Source: Haloferax sulfurifontis ATCC BAA-897
Lineage (GTDB): Archaea > Halobacteriota > Halobacteria > Halobacteriales > Haloferacaceae
DNA: 64,000 bases
Assembly: GCF_000337835.1 (NCBI RefSeq)
Contig: NZ_AOLM01000020.1
Location: 124,001 to 188,000, forward strand
Direction of reading: 5' to 3'
The notes below the pieces were generated by a model. That model saw only the letters and a program-made list of their open reading frames with translations. It searched no databases and had not been told where the DNA came from. Both the position numbers and the translations under genes were made by a program. Shown here piece after piece: positions 27,460 through 35,245 of the stretch (the first letter of the stretch is position 1; the number at the start of each line of letters is the position of its first letter).

Positions 27460-28161
27460 ATGAGTGTCCCATCCTTCCACCCCGACGTCGCCGAGCAACA
27501 CCTTCGAGTCGACATCGACGACTGGGACGACGTGTACGTCGTCGGCGACGTACACGGGTGTCTGCCGGCGCTCGAACGCCTCGTCGACCGGCTCGACCCC
27601 TCCGAGGACGACCTCGTCGTCTTCGTCGGCGACCTCGTGCGGAAAGGTCCCGACAGCAAGGGCGTCGTGGACTACGTCCGCGAGCGCGACAACTTCCTGA
27701 CCGTCCGCGGCAACAACGAGGAGAAGCTCATCCGCGGCACGAAGGAGCTAGACGCGCTGACCGACGACGACCTCGAGTGGATTTCGAACCTCCCGGTCGC
27801 TATCACGTGGGACGGGGCCATCGTCGTCCACGGCGGCGTCCACCCCGAAAAGCCGCTCGACGAACACGACGTGGACGAACTCGAAAACACCCGGGCGATG
27901 AACCCCGGCGACAGCTACGACGGTCCCTTCTGGTTCGAGTACTACGAGGGCCCCGAACGCGTCTTCTTCGGCCACACCGTGATGGCCCACCCCGCCGTCT
28001 TCGAGCACGCGATGGGCCTCGACACGGGCGCGGTCTACGGCGGCGCGCTGACGGCGTACGACCTCCACGCCGACGAACTCGTCGCCGTCGACTCCGAGGT
28101 CACCCACGAGTCCCGCAAGGACTCGAAGATTCTCGAACCCCGCCAGCCCGCGCTGGTCTGA
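27460..28161 (+). CDS. PPP-family metallophosphoesterase (Ser/Thr phosphatase or ApaH-like)
   Basis: A 233-residue dinuclear metallophosphatase. Motifs in order are GDVHG (29-33), GDLVRKGPDS (57-66), GNNEE (84-88), VVHGGVHPE (near 128) and FGHTV (near 172). The third motif is normally GNHE; here Asn replaces the catalytic/metal-near His. Substrate is open: protein phosphoserine or dinucleoside polyphosphates. Polyphosphate kinase follows 79 bp downstream on the same strand, which hints at phosphate or nucleotide-polyphosphate metabolism. Confidence 0.85.
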   Translation: MSVPSFHPDVAEQHLRVDIDDWDDVYVVGDVHGCLPALERLVDRLDPSEDDLVVFVGDLVRKGPDSKGVVDYVRERDNFLTVRGNNEEKLIRGTKELDALTDDDLEWISNLPVAITWDGAIVVHGGVHPEKPLDEHDVDELENTRAMNPGDSYDGPFWFEYYEGPERVFFGHTVMAHPAVFEHAMGLDTGAVYGGALTAYDLHADELVAVDSEVTHESRKDSKILEPRQPALV

Positions 28162-28240
28162 GCCGCGCCGCGGCGACGGTGGGAGCGACGGCCGAGGCGG
28201 CGAACTAAAGGTCGCCGCCGAACCATCTCCTCTCAAGCAC

Positions 28241-30499
28241 ATGTCCGACGACGAGCCTCGCGGCGGCGACTCGCAGGGCCGACGCGCCGGTCAGGAGCAG
28301 ACGACCGCGCCGGTCCGCGCCCGCGAGCGCGGCGAAGACGCGACGGAGCCGGCCGACGCCGACCTCGCAGACCCCGCGCTGTATCTCAACCGCGAACTCA
28401 GCGAACTCGCCTTCCACGAGCGCGTCCTCAACGAGGCGATAGACGACCGCAACCCGCTTTTCGAGCGCGTCAAGTTCCTCTCGATTCTCACCTCGAACCT
28501 CGACGAGTTCTTCATGAAGCGCGTCGGCGGCCTGAAACAGCAGATGGCCGCGGGCGTGAGCGAACTCTCGCCCGACGGGCGGACGCCGAGCGGGCAGTGG
28601 TCGCTCGTCCTCGACCGCGCCCGCGACCTGCTCGACCGGCAGTCCGCCTGCTTTCACGACCTCGTCCGGCCCGCGCTCGCCGACGCGGGCATCGAAATCG
28701 TCGGCTACGACAACCTCGCGCCCGACGAGCGGGCGGCCCTCCGCGACTACTTCGAGGCGTCGGTCCTGCCGACGCTCACGCCCCTGACGTTCGACCCGTC
28801 GAACCCCTTCCCGTTCATCTCGAATCTCTCGCTTTCGCTCGCGGTCCGCACGACCGAGGGCGCAGAGGAGCCGACGAAGTTCTCGCGGGTCAAAGTCCCC
28901 GGCAACCGCCCGCGACTCGTCAACGTGGACGAGCGCGTCGCCGACGCGGATGGGGCAAGCGACTCCGACACCGTTTCATCGGCCGCCGCCTCCGCGCCAG
29001 TCAGATTCGTCCCGCTCGTGGCCGTCATCGAGCGCAACATCGACCTGCTGTTCCCGAACGTCGAGATAATCGACACCTCGGCGTTCAGGGTGACGCGGAA
29101 CGCCGAGGTCCGCCGCAACGAGGAGGTCGCAGAGGGCCTCATCGCCACGATAGAGGACGTGCTCCGCCAGCGTCGGTTCGCCACGGTGGTCCGCTTGGAG
29201 GTCCAGTCGGGCACGCCCGAGGCGGTCCGCGACCTGCTCGCGGAACAGCTCGACGTGGACGACCCCGAGGTGTTCGAGCGCGACCTACCGCTGGACTACG
29301 GGGCGCTCGCGTCGCTTTTCGACCTCGACCGCCCGGAACTCGAAATCGCGCCGTGGACGCCCCAGCCCCACCCGCGGTTCGCCGGCCGCTCCGCCGACGA
29401 CCCCGAGTCGGTGTTCGCCGAAATCGCCCGGAAAGACGTGCTCGTCCACCATCCGTACCACTCGTTTACGGGCACCGTCGGCACGTTCCTCGCGGCCGCC
29501 GCGGCCGACCCCGACGTGCTGGCAATCAAGGCCACCATCTACCGCACCGCCCCCGACTCCGAGGTCATCGAGACGCTCATCGAGGCCGCCAACAACGGCA
29601 AGCAGGTCGCGGTGATGGTCGAGCTCAAAGCGCGGTTCGACGAGGAGAACAACCTCCGGTGGGTCCGCCGGCTCGAAGAGGAGGGCATCCACGTCGCCTA
29701 CGGCACCATCGGCCTCAAGACCCACTCGAAGACGGCGCTCGTCGTCCGCGAGGAGGGCAACGAGGTGCGGCTGTACTCCCACGTCGCCACCGGCAACTAC
29801 CACTCCCAGACCGCGAAGCTCTACACCGACCTCGGGCTGTTCACCGCCGACCCGGACATCGGCCACGACCTCGTGCGCCTGTTCAACTTCTTCACCGGCC
29901 ACTCGCGGGCCGAGACGTACCGGAAACTGCTGGTCGCGCCGACGAACCTCCGCGAGGAGATGACGCGATTCGTCCGCCGAGAGGCCGACCACGCCCGCGC
30001 CGGCCGCGAGGCCCGCATCGTCGCCAAGATGAACGCCCTCGAAGACCCCGCGATGGTCCGCGAACTGTACGAGGCGTCGATGGCCGGCGTCGACATCGAC
30101 CTCGTGGTCCGCGGCATCTGTCGGCTCAGACCCGGTATCGAGGGGCTCTCGGAGAACGTCTCGGTGTCGAGCGTCGTCGGTCGGTTCCTCGAACACTCGC
30201 GTATCTTCTACTTCGAAAACGACGGCGACCCGGAGTACTACGTCGGCTCCGCCGACTGGATGACCCGCAACCTCGACCGCCGGGTCGAGGCCGTCGCGCC
30301 GGTCGAGGACCCCGAACACCGCGCCGAACTCGACGCCGTGCTCGACGCGCTCCTGTCGGACAACCGCCGGCGCTGGGTGATGGACGCCGACGGTCGGTAC
30401 GAACAGCGTCGCCCCGGCGACGGCGAGCGGGTCCGAGAGGCCCACCGAGAGCTGATGGACCGGGCGCTCGGCGAGGCGTACCGGGCGGGCGACGACTGA
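28241..30499 (+). CDS. ppk1: Polyphosphate kinase, PPK1 type
   Basis: Reversibly transfers the ATP gamma-phosphate to polyphosphate. The 752-residue protein has the PPK1 order. The N-domain begins YLNRELSELAFHERVLNEA (about 48-66), followed by the head domain and two phospholipase-D-like C domains. The phosphohistidine motif is GLKTHSKTALV (near 490), and ATGNYHSQTAKLYTDLG follows. A charged disordered N-tail of about 45 residues is extra. Length is slightly above E. coli Ppk (688). Preceded by the PPP phosphatase and convergent with the oxoacid dehydrogenase operon. Confidence 0.95.
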   Translation: MSDDEPRGGDSQGRRAGQEQTTAPVRARERGEDATEPADADLADPALYLNRELSELAFHERVLNEAIDDRNPLFERVKFLSILTSNLDEFFMKRVGGLKQQMAAGVSELSPDGRTPSGQWSLVLDRARDLLDRQSACFHDLVRPALADAGIEIVGYDNLAPDERAALRDYFEASVLPTLTPLTFDPSNPFPFISNLSLSLAVRTTEGAEEPTKFSRVKVPGNRPRLVNVDERVADADGASDSDTVSSAAASAPVRFVPLVAVIERNIDLLFPNVEIIDTSAFRVTRNAEVRRNEEVAEGLIATIEDVLRQRRFATVVRLEVQSGTPEAVRDLLAEQLDVDDPEVFERDLPLDYGALASLFDLDRPELEIAPWTPQPHPRFAGRSADDPESVFAEIARKDVLVHHPYHSFTGTVGTFLAAAAADPDVLAIKATIYRTAPDSEVIETLIEAANNGKQVAVMVELKARFDEENNLRWVRRLEEEGIHVAYGTIGLKTHSKTALVVREEGNEVRLYSHVATGNYHSQTAKLYTDLGLFTADPDIGHDLVRLFNFFTGHSRAETYRKLLVAPTNLREEMTRFVRREADHARAGREARIVAKMNALEDPAMVRELYEASMAGVDIDLVVRGICRLRPGIEGLSENVSVSSVVGRFLEHSRIFYFENDGDPEYYVGSADWMTRNLDRRVEAVAPVEDPEHRAELDAVLDALLSDNRRRWVMDADGRYEQRRPGDGERVREAHRELMDRALGEAYRAGDD

Positions 30500-30517
30500 C
30501 GAAAAATCGAATCCGAG

Positions 30518-30778
30518 TCAGGCGCTCGGTTGCACCCGCGCGAGCACGTCGCCGCGAGCGAAGTCGTCGCCCTCGCCGACGCGTATCTCCGTGACCGTCC
30601 CCGCCGTCGGCGCGGCCACGTCGATGCTCACCTTCTCGACCTGTATCTCGCAGAGCGTCTCGCCCTCGTCCACGGCGGACCCCTCGCGGACGAACCAGTT
30701 GGCGAGGTAGCCCTCGTCTACGTCGTCCGCGTCGTCGGGCCACGAGTCCGCCGAGTTCACGTCGACGGCGTCCGTCAT
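30518..30778 (-). CDS. Free-standing lipoyl domain protein of 2-oxoacid dehydrogenase
   Basis: An 86-residue protein that is only a lipoyl/biotinyl domain. EGETLCEIQVEKVSIDVAAP presents the modified Lys49 at the hairpin tip in EVEK-type context, and GTVTEIRVGEGD forms the second half. It would carry acyl groups as a swinging arm. No acyltransferase (E2) core is attached or adjacent. Third gene of the E1alpha-E1beta operon, starting 32 bp after E1beta. The first 15 residues are a soluble acidic tail. Confidence 0.88.
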   Translation of the reverse strand: MTDAVDVNSADSWPDDADDVDEGYLANWFVREGSAVDEGETLCEIQVEKVSIDVAAPTAGTVTEIRVGEGDDFARGDVLARVQPSA

Positions 30779-30809
30779 GCGCGACCCCCGTTCGGTTCCG
30801 ACGCTCCCG

Positions 30810-31850
30810 TCATTCGTGGAGTTCGCGGACGGCCGCCGCGATGTCGTCGGTGCCGGGGTTGACCTCGTCTTCGAGCGAGCGGGCGTAGGGAATCGGCACG
30901 TCGGGGATGGCGAGGCGCTTGACCGCCGAGAGGTCGTCCAGCGCGCCCTCCGCCGCCCGCGCGACGATTTCACCCGTCACGCCGAACGACTGGTAGTCCT
31001 CGTCGACGACGAGGAGTTTCCCGGTCTTACGGACCGAGTCGAGCACCGTCTCGGTGTCGAGCGGCACGAGCGTCCGGAGGTCGATGACCTCGGCGTCGAT
31101 GCCGTCTTCGTCGAGTTGTTCCGCGGCCTCCATCGCCCGGTGGACGTGCAGGCCGAGGGTGACGACGGTCACGTCGTCGCCGGGGCGCTTCACGTCGGCC
31201 TCGCCGAACGGAATCGTGTAGTCCTCTTTGGGGACGCCGGTCTTCGGCCCCGATGGCGACGGCATCCAGCCGAGACCCATGAGGCGCTTGTGGAACATGT
31301 AGACGACCGGGTCGTCGTCGCGGATGGCGCTGTGCATCAGGCCCTTGGCGTCGTAGGCCGTCGAGGGGACGACGACCTTCATCCCCGGCAGGTGGGCGAA
31401 GGTCCCGTAGAGCGTCTGGGAGTGCTGGCCGGCGTCGTTGTAAGTGCCGCCGACGGCCGTGGTCAGCACCATCGGCACCGAAACGGCCCCGCCGCTCATG
31501 TAGGTGTTCTTCGCCATGTTGTTGTAGATCTGGTCCATGGCGACGCCGAAGAAGTCGACGAACATCAGCTCGGCAATCGGGCGCATTCCGGCCTGTGCGG
31601 CCCCGACCGCCGCGCCGAGGTAGGCCGTCTCGCTGATGGGAACGTCCATCACGCGGTCGCGGCCGAACTCGTCCAAGAGGCCGGTCGTACTGGAGAAGAT
31701 GCCGCCGTAGTCGGCGACGTCCTCGCCCATGTAGAACACCTCCTCGTTCTCGCGCATCTCCCACGCGATGGCCTCGACCATCGCCCGGCTCATGGTCAGT
31801 TCGCGGTCCGTCTCGGTCGCTTCGGTGTAGTCTCGTGATTCGGTCGCCAT
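30810..31850 (-). CDS. 2-oxoacid dehydrogenase E1 component, beta subunit
   Basis: The 346-residue transketolase-like beta subunit of a pyruvate/branched-chain oxoacid dehydrogenase. YMGEDVADYGGIFSSTTGL and DVPISETAYLGAAVGAA are the TPP-domain signatures, and the C-terminal transketolase-C domain begins near 215 (VTVVTLGLHVHRAMEAAEQL). It decarboxylates an oxoacid with the alpha subunit. Its ATG overlaps the alpha stop (ATGA). Substrate cannot be inferred; one of the Haloferax complexes is known to serve isoleucine breakdown. Confidence 0.93.
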   Translation of the reverse strand: MATESRDYTEATETDRELTMSRAMVEAIAWEMRENEEVFYMGEDVADYGGIFSSTTGLLDEFGRDRVMDVPISETAYLGAAVGAAQAGMRPIAELMFVDFFGVAMDQIYNNMAKNTYMSGGAVSVPMVLTTAVGGTYNDAGQHSQTLYGTFAHLPGMKVVVPSTAYDAKGLMHSAIRDDDPVVYMFHKRLMGLGWMPSPSGPKTGVPKEDYTIPFGEADVKRPGDDVTVVTLGLHVHRAMEAAEQLDEDGIDAEVIDLRTLVPLDTETVLDSVRKTGKLLVVDEDYQSFGVTGEIVARAAEGALDDLSAVKRLAIPDVPIPYARSLEDEVNPGTDDIAAAVRELHE

Positions 31851-32911
31851 CAGTTGTCACCTCCCGTCTCGCCGGCGTCGCCCGGCGCGTCTGCCGCGGC
31901 CCCGCCGTCCGTCGCCGCCTGCGCCGGCGGGTTCGTGAACACGTTCTCGTACGCCTCCTCCGGGTCGGGCTCGGGCTGTTCTTTCGCCCACGAAATCGCC
32001 TCCTCGACCCGCTCGTGGGCGCGCTCTCGAATCTCGTCGATGTCGTCGTCGGTCACGCCGTGCGAGCGGAGGTCCTCGGCGAGTCGCTCGATGGAGTCGC
32101 GCTGTTCCGCGCGGTCGATGTCGGCCTCGGGGCGATACCCCTCCGCGTCGCCCATGAAGTGACCCATCCGGCGGTGGACCTGCACCTCGATGAGCGTCGG
32201 CCCGTTGCCGTCGCGGGCGCGCATCACGGCCTCGTCCGCGGCCTCGTAGACCGCCACCGCGTCGTCGGAGTCGATACGGACGCCCGGCATGTCGAAGCCG
32301 TCGGCGCGCTGTGCGCCGTTCTGTACGTCCGTCACGCGGTCTTTGGGCATGCTGATGGCCCAGTCGTTGTCCTCGACGACGAAGACGACCGGGAGGTCGT
32401 GGACCGCCGCGAGGTTCAGCGATTCGAGGAAGCCGCCCTGGTCGATAGCGCCCTCGCCGAGGAAGGCGACGGCGACGGCGTCGGTGTTCCGCTTTTTCGC
32501 GGCCATCGCCGCGCCGACCGCCGGCGGACAGCCCTGCGCGATGATGCCCGAACACGCGAAGTTCACGTCGGGGTCGAACAGGTGCATGTGGCCGCCCTTC
32601 CCGCGGCACAGCCCCGTCTTCCGCCCGAAAATCTCGGCCGTCATGCGCTTGAGGTCGACGCCCTTCGCGATGGCGATGTGGTGCGGTCGGTGCGGCGCGG
32701 TCACCGTGTCGTCGTCGCGGAGGTGGATGCAGACGCCCGCGCCGGACGCCTCGTGCCCCGCCGCGAGGTGCAGTTCGCCGGGAATCGGTCCCGCCGAGAT
32801 GTCGAACGCCGGCTGTTTCCCCACGAGGTACTCGTCTACCAGCCGCTCCTCGTAGTGCCGAGCGGTCACCATCTGCTCGTACATCGTCCGTAGGTCGGTA
32901 ACACTCACCAT
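31850..32911 (-). CDS. 2-oxoacid dehydrogenase E1 component, alpha subunit
   Basis: The 353-residue TPP-binding alpha subunit, first gene of the operon. The TPP/Mg motif spans FLGEGAIDQGGFLESLNLA to VVEDN, and GKGGHMHLF is the conserved phosphate-contact loop. A disordered Ala/Gly/Asp-rich tail (about 320-353) follows the core. ATG 32911 is supported by a TATA-like TTAATATACAAT 30 bp upstream; an in-frame upstream start would add 13 poorly fitting residues. Confidence 0.93.
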   Translation of the reverse strand: MVSVTDLRTMYEQMVTARHYEERLVDEYLVGKQPAFDISAGPIPGELHLAAGHEASGAGVCIHLRDDDTVTAPHRPHHIAIAKGVDLKRMTAEIFGRKTGLCRGKGGHMHLFDPDVNFACSGIIAQGCPPAVGAAMAAKKRNTDAVAVAFLGEGAIDQGGFLESLNLAAVHDLPVVFVVEDNDWAISMPKDRVTDVQNGAQRADGFDMPGVRIDSDDAVAVYEAADEAVMRARDGNGPTLIEVQVHRRMGHFMGDAEGYRPEADIDRAEQRDSIERLAEDLRSHGVTDDDIDEIRERAHERVEEAISWAKEQPEPDPEEAYENVFTNPPAQAATDGGAAADAPGDAGETGGDN

Positions 32912-32935
32912 GGTTGGCGTTCGGGTGTACTCCCG

Positions 32936-32947
32936 ATTGTATATTAA
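32936..32947 (-). promoter_or_regulatory. TATA-like box of the oxoacid dehydrogenase operon
   Basis: TTAATATACAAT on the minus strand is centred 30 bp upstream of the E1alpha ATG, in an AT-rich island unlike the surrounding DNA. Confidence 0.55.
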
Positions 32948-33050
32948 CATTAATTGTGTAAGTCATGACCATCAGAACGAGCGGACTCCGCGTTCACGGG
33001 AGCCGACGGGTCGAGACAGGCCTAAGCCGCAGTCCGTCGTATCGTCTCGT

Positions 33051-33692
33051 ATGAGCGACACGACGCCGAATCTCGTTTCGATACCCGTCGGCGACGCGGT
33101 GCTGGAGGGCGACCTTCGGGTTCCGGCGGGCGCGGCGGGGCTCGTGGTGTTCGCCCACGGAAGCGGGAGCAGTCGAAAGAGCCCGCGGAACAACTCCGTC
33201 GCCGAGGTCATCCGCGACCGCGGAGTCGGCACGCTCCTTTTCGACCTGCTCACGGAGGCGGAAGACGAGGAGTACGGGACGCGGTTCGACATCCCGCTTC
33301 TGAGGGAGCGACTGCTCGGCGCGACGGAGTGGCTCCGCGGCCGCGACGACACCGCCGGGCTCGACTACGGCTACTTCGGGTCGAGCACCGGCGCGGCGGC
33401 GGCGGTCCTCGCGGCGGCCGACCTCGGTGACGACGCCGGCGCGGTCGTCTCTCGGGGCGGCCGCGTCGACCTCGCGGAGTCGCGGCTCGGCGACGTGACG
33501 GCTCCGACGCTGTTCGTCGTCGGCGGTGCCGACGAACCGGTGTTGAGTCTGAACCGCGACGCGTTCGCGGAACTCGACTGCGAGAAGTCGCTGGAGGTCG
33601 TCGAGGGCGCAGGCCACCTGTTCGAGGGGCCGGGCGAGCTGGACGCGGTGGCCGACCTCGCCGCCGACTGGTTCGAGACGCACCTCGGCTGA
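33051..33692 (+). CDS. Alpha/beta hydrolase (dienelactone hydrolase-like)
   Basis: A 213-residue serine hydrolase. The oxyanion loop FAHGSGSSRKSPRN is near 32-45, the nucleophile elbow GYFGSSTGAAAA has Ser near 109, the acid is Asp in VGGADEPV (near 163) and the base His is in EGAGHLFEGPG (near 187). The HGSGSSRxSPRN motif is shared with hydrolases often fused to or beside phosphoribosyltransferases. Substrate unknown. Divergent from the oxoacid dehydrogenase operon with 139 bp between. Confidence 0.87.
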   Translation: MSDTTPNLVSIPVGDAVLEGDLRVPAGAAGLVVFAHGSGSSRKSPRNNSVAEVIRDRGVGTLLFDLLTEAEDEEYGTRFDIPLLRERLLGATEWLRGRDDTAGLDYGYFGSSTGAAAAVLAAADLGDDAGAVVSRGGRVDLAESRLGDVTAPTLFVVGGADEPVLSLNRDAFAELDCEKSLEVVEGAGHLFEGPGELDAVADLAADWFETHLG

Positions 33693-33715
33693 GGGCGTCG
33701 CTCGCGGAGCCGACC

Positions 33716-33759
33716 GCGGGGCGACTGCGGGGCGACCGCGAGGCGACCGCGAGGCGACC
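33716..33759. repeat. Minisatellite: four 11-bp units
   Basis: Four direct copies of GCGRGGCGACY follow the hydrolase stop: units at 33716, 33727, 33738 and 33749. A related GCGGGGCGACC recurs at 33772. Intergenic, no evident function. Confidence 0.75.
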
Positions 33760-33799
33760 GCGGAGTCAAGTGCGGGGCGACCGGGATGGGTCGGGACGC

Positions 33800-33955
33800 T
33801 CAGCGCGAGAACTTGAGGTCTTTCGCGGGGTCTTCGACGACGACCCACCAGCGAACGTCCTCCTTGGGGTGGCGGCGCTCGACGTGCTCGTCGAGTCGCT
33901 CGCCGCTGTCGAAATCGCGGCCGCAGAGGTTGCAACGGTGGTGTCTGTTGGCCAT
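33800..33955 (-). CDS. C2H2 zinc-finger microprotein (51 aa)
   Basis: A gene read by hand because it is short. The product has C8-x2-C11-x12-H24-x4-H29, a single C2H2 finger with Phe15 and Leu21 at the usual hydrophobic positions, then a tail WWVVVEDPAKDLKF. The His-Arg start (HHR) and basic ERRH make nucleic-acid binding plausible. Tiny C2H2 proteins occur widely in haloarchaea and some affect biofilm or stress responses. A TTTTGTAAG box lies just upstream of ATG 33955. Convergent with the hydrolase. Confidence 0.8.
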   Translation of the reverse strand: MANRHHRCNLCGRDFDSGERLDEHVERRHPKEDVRWWVVVEDPAKDLKFSR

Positions 33956-33972
33956 GTACATAGCTACGGCCG

Positions 33973-33981
33973 CTTACAAAA
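33973..33981 (-). promoter_or_regulatory. TATA-like box of C2H2 microprotein
   Basis: TTTTGTAAG on the minus strand, centred about 22 bp before the ATG at 33955; slightly close for a leaderless start. Confidence 0.32.
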
Positions 33982-34021
33982 TGAAGGTACCTCGCGCGGG
34001 CTTCGCCCGGCGAACGCGGGT

Positions 34022-34663
34022 TCAGACCCCGTCGACGAGGCGTTCGAGCTGTTCCGGCGGGACCGCGCCGCGGGCCGCGTAGCCGTCGTAGGCGAAGGTG
34101 GGCACGCCGGTCACGCCGTGGCGCTGGGCCTCGGCGAACTGCTCGCGCACCTCCGCGAACAGCGCGTCGTCCGACAGCGCAGAGCGGACTTCGTCGCCCT
34201 CGACGCCCGCGTCCTCGGCGAGTTCGACGAGAAGGTCCTCGTTGCCGATGTCCTCGCCCCCCTGCCAGAGCGCGTCGAAGATTGCCACGTCGAATTCGAG
34301 CCACGTGTCGTTGTCGTAGTGCTGTTTCACGTGAAACGAGGCGACCTGCGCCGGCAGGGAGTCGATGTCGGTCGCGATGTCGAGGTCCATCTCGACGCCG
34401 TACTTGTCCTGCAGGCGGCGGACGCCCTCCTTGGCCTGCTCGTAGTAGTCGTCGTCTTTCCCGTCGTCGACGGAGAAGTCGATGCTCCCGTCGGGGCGGC
34501 GCTTGTGGCTCCGGAGGTCGAAGGGGTGCCAGTCGATGTCGAGTTCCTCGTCGCGGGTCGCCTGATACTGCCGCAGGGACTCGCGGCCGAGGTAACAGAA
34601 CGGACAGACGTAGTCCGAGTAGACGGTGATGTGCTCCGGTCCGCGTCGGGTTCGCTCATACAC
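34022..34663 (-). CDS. DsbA/FrnE-family thiol oxidoreductase
   Basis: A 213-residue cytosolic thioredoxin-fold protein. Active-site C20-P-F-C23 in VYSDYVCPFCYLG, helical insertion about 65-165, cis-Pro region GVTGVPTFAYDGYAARGA near 190. FrnE relatives reduce or isomerise protein thiols. No signal peptide. The only start that keeps the first strand is GTG 34663. Alternatives are 2-hydroxychromene-2-carboxylate isomerases, which lack the CxxC. Confidence 0.9.
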   Translation of the reverse strand: MYERTRRGPEHITVYSDYVCPFCYLGRESLRQYQATRDEELDIDWHPFDLRSHKRRPDGSIDFSVDDGKDDDYYEQAKEGVRRLQDKYGVEMDLDIATDIDSLPAQVASFHVKQHYDNDTWLEFDVAIFDALWQGGEDIGNEDLLVELAEDAGVEGDEVRSALSDDALFAEVREQFAEAQRHGVTGVPTFAYDGYAARGAVPPEQLERLVDGV

Positions 34664-34747
34664 ACTCGTATCCCTCCCGATTACAAAAGCGGATTGCTCT
34701 GTCGTGTGCGGTCGACGCGACGACGCGGCGACGGCTCGGACCGGGAC

Positions 34748-35191
34748 TCACACGCCGGGGGTCGATTCGAGCATCCGGCGGAGCGCGACTTCCATCTCCT
34801 CGAACTCCGAGAGTTCGAGTTCGTCGGTGGTGACGATGACGCCGCGGTCGCCGCCCACGACGCGGCCGACGAAGCCGTCCGAGAAGACGCGGAGGGTGAA
34901 CTCGTACTCGCCGAAGTCGGGGGTCGCGCCGGTCGTGCCGGCGCTGTAGGTCTCTCGCGGGCCGAACCCGGTGCGTTCGTTCTCGACGAGTTCTGACTTG
35001 GCGGCGCGCGCCGCGGCCTCGTCCCAGTCGTAGAGGTCCCGTCGGACGTACAGCACGTCGAAGTCGTCGCGGGTGAAGTGGACGACGCTTCGCAGGGAGT
35101 CCCCGAGCGTCGTTCGGCAGGTGGAGACGATGGCGTCGGCGACGCTCTGAGTGATTGTCGGCGTTGATTCGGTCACGGGGGTAGATAGCAC
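34748..35191 (-). CDS. Conserved haloarchaeal protein of unknown function (147 aa)
   Basis: I do not recognise the family. A soluble acidic protein with predicted alpha/beta order: LRSVVHFTRDDFDVLYVRRDLY, then FTLRVFSDGFVGRVVGGDRGVIVTTDEL and a terminal helix EFEEMEVALRRMLE. It looks like a small sensor-like or roadblock-size domain, but no motif proves this. Starts are GTG 35191 or GTG 35176; the second would give 142 residues. Confidence 0.68.
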   Translation of the reverse strand: MLSTPVTESTPTITQSVADAIVSTCRTTLGDSLRSVVHFTRDDFDVLYVRRDLYDWDEAAARAAKSELVENERTGFGPRETYSAGTTGATPDFGEYEFTLRVFSDGFVGRVVGGDRGVIVTTDELELSEFEEMEVALRRMLESTPGV

Positions 35192-35245
35192 GCCGCAGTA
35201 TTTGGCCGTCTCGCCTCCCGGCGCTCGTCCGAGACAGGTGGTGAA

